This document shows, one piece after another, positions 60,083 through 64,000 of a stretch of DNA of 64,000 nucleotides. Source of the stretch: Rhyacichthys aspro. Lineage: Eukaryota > Chordata > Actinopteri > Gobiiformes > Rhyacichthyidae. The stretch spans positions 3,954,595 through 4,018,594 of the forward strand of contig CM072163.1 in assembly GCA_036850595.1 (NCBI GenBank). The letters run 5' to 3'. Made by a program: the position numbers and the translations under genes. The notes under the pieces are model-generated. The model was given only the letters and a program-made list of their open reading frames with translations. It was not told the DNA's origin and did no database searches. The stretch's first letter is position 1. The number at the start of each line of letters is the position of its first letter.

Positions 60083-61439
60083 ACAATATAAAAATCAGGA
60101 AATGGACTTTGAGATCAGAAGTATTCAACCTTTATTATAGTATTTGTTTTCATAATTCTTTGCAAGCATTTCTTTTGTCATATTTGCTTAAAACATTTCT
60201 TTTCATACAAACAGAGAGGTTGTTTTTAATAAGACTCAGAGACTGGTTTCAGTTTAAAAATAATAGAACCCACAGAAGAACAATTAGGGCAGTGAGCTGG
60301 TTTTGTTTGAGCAGAGAAACATCTATCTGTAAGTAATGGTTAGTTAGAAAGTCAAAGGTGATTTATTCATGTGGAAAGGTGAAAGTGTGTTATTATTCCA
60401 AATGGAGCCGATCAAAGAGATAAAACCCATTGTGGTAGCTCCAAGGATGGTACAAAATTCTCACATTTCAAACACTATCATTGTAACATTTTATACACTC
60501 TTTAAGACTCTGTAAGAAACTTGTACAGACAATATAGTAACTACTGTACATGCAAGTGCCACAAACAACCAAACCTCACAGAAACACAGAAAATATCTTA
60601 TAAAGTACAACACTTGGAGGACTTAAACCCTCTTCAGACGCAAACACAGCACCACTTCTAATTGTCCATCTCCTGTTGACTGTTCCCCAGCCAGCTCCAA
60701 CAGATGATTACAGATGACACATGCCTCCATTTTACAGGAAACACCCGGATTATCTTGTCGTGGCAGGCCGAGTGTGGATAGGCTGCGGAAAAGGGTTTGA
60801 ACAAGCTCGCGTCGACAAACACTTCTATTTGTGTGCCGGACAAACACACAGTGAGAATGGTGATAAAGCACTGGCTCGGCGTGATAAAGCATAAAGAGCC
60901 ACGTCTGAATTAAACACCGCAGGAATGATAAATATAGCCTCAAGTGGTCAATAATGGATCCGAGCCTGGGACGTATGATTTGATGCTGAGAATATACGCT
61001 CTAATTCATCGTGTTGGAAGATGCACTTGAAAAACAGCTTTAGTGACACAGTTCTGCTCCAGCAAACAAGATTGAGAGTATTTTGGGCTTCGCTGCAAAC
61101 AGACAAGCTCTATTTCAGAAACACATTGTAGCTGCCAAAACACAATAGGCCTCCAAACTGCAGCCACAGTCCTGGGTTTTTCTAATAAAGCCACTTTATC
61201 ATTGGTACAACATTCGTCTGTCTCTCGTGATTATGGACATGTTTACTCCAGACTTGATTAACTGCAGACTCCAGCTAACAATTTGCTCAGCCACTTATAA
61301 CAACTAGAATTATCATTATTGCAAATGAATGGGTCTAGTTTCAGAATGAATGTACTCCATGTCTTCAACTGAGGGTTTCTTTCTGGATGAGCAGGTATCT
61401 TTTGAGACATAGAAGAGCAGAGTTTGTCCTTTTTTACCT

Positions 61440-61700
61440 CTTAAAGGTAAGATTAGACCTTTTTTTTGTGGCTCAGAGAAAAGAATTCTGGTGAGATTTG
61501 TGAGTTGGCAAACTCAATTTTAGACTTGTCATTAATCATTTGCATATATTCAAATCTAATTATACTTTTAAAGAGGGTAATTACATGCTTAATTATCAGG
61601 TGTGTCACATCATTTTCCGCAGCGTCTCTGATCCTTATTGTAGTGCATCAGGTTCATCAGGACTCGCACATAATGTCACTTGTATAATGTCATTCACTGG
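61440..61700. promoter_or_regulatory. Candidate enhancer with octamer and homeodomain sites
   Basis: A perfect octamer ATTTGCAT at 61538-61545 follows CATTAATC. AATCTAATTATAC, GGTAATTACATG and CTTAATTATCAGGTGTG occur within the next 60 bp, the last adding an E-box or T-box-type CAGGTGTG. The stretch is free of repeats. The POU plus homeodomain arrangement is typical of developmental enhancers. Function is inferred. Confidence 0.38.
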
Positions 61701-62639
61701 CGCCTTCATCCTGAAGGATCCATTTCAGTCCTGACTCACTGCTGTTAGTGCCCACAAAAGGTCAAAGCCTGGCCTTTAGCTGTACATTCGGATCCACAAA
61801 TCTCAAATGTGAGAAGTATTCGCCGGCTGCTTGTGTGAACGGGCTTTTTAAGGATGTAATGCTCAAGACAGGTTTTAGTCTTAAGATTATTTGTAAAGGT
61901 CTTGGTTTTTTTTACTCAGAATCAAACCTATTTCCCACTGCTTTTCTTGTTGTATGTCTTGAAAGCTATGGATTTGTGTGTTGGGAGCTCAGCTGTGGTG
62001 TCCGTTAAAGCTACAGCCACAACAAAAATGATGAAACACAAGCAGAAAAGAAGTACTTTCATTGTGTCCTCACTCTTATACGTTGGCTTTACCAAAAGAG
62101 ACACCAACAAGTGTTTAGTGTCTTTTCTAAATGTTTTTTTTCCCAGGTCTTGTACAATTTATCTCAGTTATCACCAATAATTCTTTTCTCACAAACATAT
62201 TCAATATCCGGAAACATGCTTGAAAACACCAAGATGGTAGTTAATCTTTTGTGCATTTGAGATTGTGTATATACTCGAGAAAGAAAGTTTCCATGAACAC
62301 AAATAGTGTAAAGTTTACAAAATATTCTCTCTTCTCTGTTGTGCACACAGCATTGAAATATTACCTAAACTCTTTTTGTAGATAGGATGTGACGCTCCAC
62401 CACTCTCTCTTGTCTCTAATGTCTGTTCTTCCAGATTCTGAATACTTACTCATGATCACTAGTAACCCATACCAGCCCCACATGGTCCATCATCTAACTA
62501 TTATTGGTCCTTGCTCCTTGTCCTGCTCTGGTCCTGAGTCCCTAAAAGTCTTGGTCTCAGTCAGTGTGGTCTTGCCTATAACACCACGGGTTTATGCGAT
62601 CTAACAGAACAGAACGAAGCTGGCAGCCTCATTATCATA

Positions 62640-63060
62640 GGCCTCCCCTAAAACAGATAAGGCAGGGATCTATCGGACTGAAATGATGGGACTTGAGCAG
62701 GCTTCTAATGGCGGTGGCGTTTGCCAGGCCGTCGCTGTAAGTGGATTTCTACTGCGATCTGCGGCTTGTTTATTGGAGTGCCTGTTGTTCTGGATGCACT
62801 CCATAGAGGATACAAATTGCATTATTCACGGCAGGCAGGCTGGTAATGGCAAGGATGAATGATGGCCCCTATTTCTCTTCTGACAGAGAAGGTCGAGAGA
62901 GGAGCTCTATACAATTACACACAAGTTTGCGTTCGATCAGCGGGGAGCCACGGGTGAAGTGCTCGCCGTGCGCCTCGGGCCTAAAGCGGGGCAGTTTAAC
63001 GGAGACGGGCCCCGGGTTCAACTCTCTCACAGGAATTTCAGGAGATGAAGTGCAGCGTTA
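62640..63060. promoter_or_regulatory. Candidate conserved noncoding element, CpG-bearing 3' part
   Basis: Repeat-free and balanced. Words such as TTCTAATGGCGG and GGCTTGTTTATTGGAG (forkhead-type TGTTTATT near 62765) are followed by a CpG-rich segment at 62930-63020. A GGGTTCAACTC word near 63014 resembles a B box, but there is no A box or cloverleaf. Inference. Confidence 0.3.
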
Positions 63061-63511
63061 CTAAATGAATTTGCTTTTGCCAAATTATACTTTGAACTCA
63101 GATCTCAAGGGACCGCTGTTATTTTTTTTGAACAGAGCCTGACCATTGATTTTTTTTTACTGCTAAGTCAATTTAGATTCAGCAAACAACGAGCTAACGG
63201 TGCAAATTGATGGAAAAGGCGTCATCTACAACGTTTGTCTTTCCCTGAGTTTTTCTCGGACCTCATATTTTCTCATTATAATGTGCAAAGAAGAAAGAGT
63301 GCAGCAACCTTTAGCGCTTACCTGTAATTTATCCACTCAGCGGGACAGTAATGGCCTTTGATTAAATATTTGAAAAGTCATCTGTATTTGATAAGATGGA
63401 TGTATTTTCTGAACAAACCTGAAAGCTCTAACCAATACTCCTCACTGTGTCAACATATTCCATTTTTATTTTAAATTAGATTAGGAGGTTTATAAGTCTT
63501 TGAATATTTTT

Positions 63512-63700
63512 TTAAAGGTGCAATGTGTAGATTATGGAGGCATCTGCTGGTGACATTGAAGAAAGCAACCACCTCCCAAAAGCCTCCTGTGAGCATAAAA
63601 ATGAAAACAAGTCAGATCATAAGCGCCACATTTTGACAGATGTGTTCCAATTGGTTCAACTCTGGATTTTTTACACAATGCATCTTTCCTCCAAAGTAAA
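63512..63700. mobile_element. Possible MITE remnant
   Basis: It begins TTAAAGGTGCAATGTGTAGA at 63512. The far side, read on the other strand, has GATGCATTGTGTAAAAAATC near 63662-63684, an imperfect inverted partner. TTAAAGGTGCAATGTGTA-type ends are common in fish genomes. No matching TTAA is found directly at the right end, so boundaries and class are unsure. Confidence 0.4.
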
Positions 63701-64000
63701 TTTTTAAGGATATTTGACATGACGATGCACTGTAATGACAGTTGTGCCTGGGGTCATAAATCAAGATCAATCATGTATGAGCTGTAGGCCTCATACATTA
63801 GAACATACACTCAAAAAAACTCTAGTGGTTTAGTTTTCTCTTTTCTCTGCTCTGTTGAATCCTTTGCACCAGTCCTCAATGGAAAAGCAATCTTAAGGTT
63901 TAATCCAATACATTCTTCTCTTTTGCAGATCTCTATTTTTCAATACAATTGATTTATCTTTCAAATTTCTGCACACTAAGCGTCATTTTGTATCATGCTC
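63701..64000. other. Noncoding DNA
   Basis: No feature recognised in the last 300 bases. Confidence 0.55.

Larger units (their letters stand above)
60083..63511. other. Noncoding DNA with richer islands
   Basis: Islands at 61440-61700 and 62640-63060 are separate entries. Position 60640-60960 is another weak candidate with overlapping 63- and 106-codon minus-strand frames lacking domains. Position 60083-60600 and 63070-63500 are AT-rich and show nothing. Confidence 0.5.

Noticed and set aside
62990..63030. Possible tRNA gene because of a B-box-like GGGTTCAACTC
   Set aside because: No A box at the right distance and no cloverleaf arms could be found.

Overview
This looks like intergenic or deep intronic DNA from a ray-finned (teleost) fish. 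The evidence is the low, uneven gene-free composition, several tRNA-derived SINE remnants with teleost-type bodies, LINE 3' tails ending in TTGAATC repeats, and hAT-type elements with GTGTCAAACTC termini. I found no protein-coding gene, no exon I can defend, and no rRNA or functional tRNA gene. The longest open frame is 136 codons, and none of the open frames shows a recognisable domain. Small isolated exons cannot be excluded by eye.

The dominant structure is a family of six related DNA-transposon copies at about 2.8, 12.8, 23.0, 25.5, 35.4 and 56.2 kb. They share short inverted termini (CACACATGTCAAACTC at one end, CAGNGGTGTCAAACTC at the other) and GGCC-rich subterminal sequence. All contain an internal minisatellite with a 21-bp unit. 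Three copies have 8-bp target-site duplications: CTTTAAAT perfect, CTTTATGG perfect, and GTCTACGT/GTCTACAT. All have a central TA, as expected for the Buster branch of the hAT superfamily. The arrays range from about 6 to about 62 units and each long array has its own higher-order pattern, so they expanded independently after insertion. The unit is 21 bp, two helical turns, with an AAAT tract and an AAAA tract about 10 bp apart, so each array should be intrinsically curved DNA. I take this mobile carrier of a curved-DNA minisatellite to be the most interesting system in the window.

Other repeats are two copies of an unnamed ~300-bp repeat in opposite orientation at 44.3 and 59.8 kb, with a 180-bp core about 97% identical between divergent flanks. 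There is also a 632-bp TTAA-bounded MITE at 51.8 kb whose inverted arms carry ZNF143-like, YY1-like and CRE motifs. SINE or SINE-like pieces lie at 8.4, 9.5, 10.7, 34.9, 38.5 and 40.3 kb, LINE 3' tails at 21.9, 35-36 and 53.7 kb, a TTTTA microsatellite at 58.7 kb, and a few short tandem repeats.

Between the repeats, AT-rich DNA alternates with islands of 150-550 bp that are richer in GC and in homeodomain, POU, SOX or PBX-type words (about 2.2, 5.1, 7.3, 15.3, 17.3, 20.7, 24.6, 27.7, 32.6, 36.4, 41.4, 43.3, 46.2, 50.0, 52.7, 61.5 and 62.7 kb). They look like candidate conserved noncoding elements of a regulatory gene desert. That reading is inference, because no alignment was possible here.
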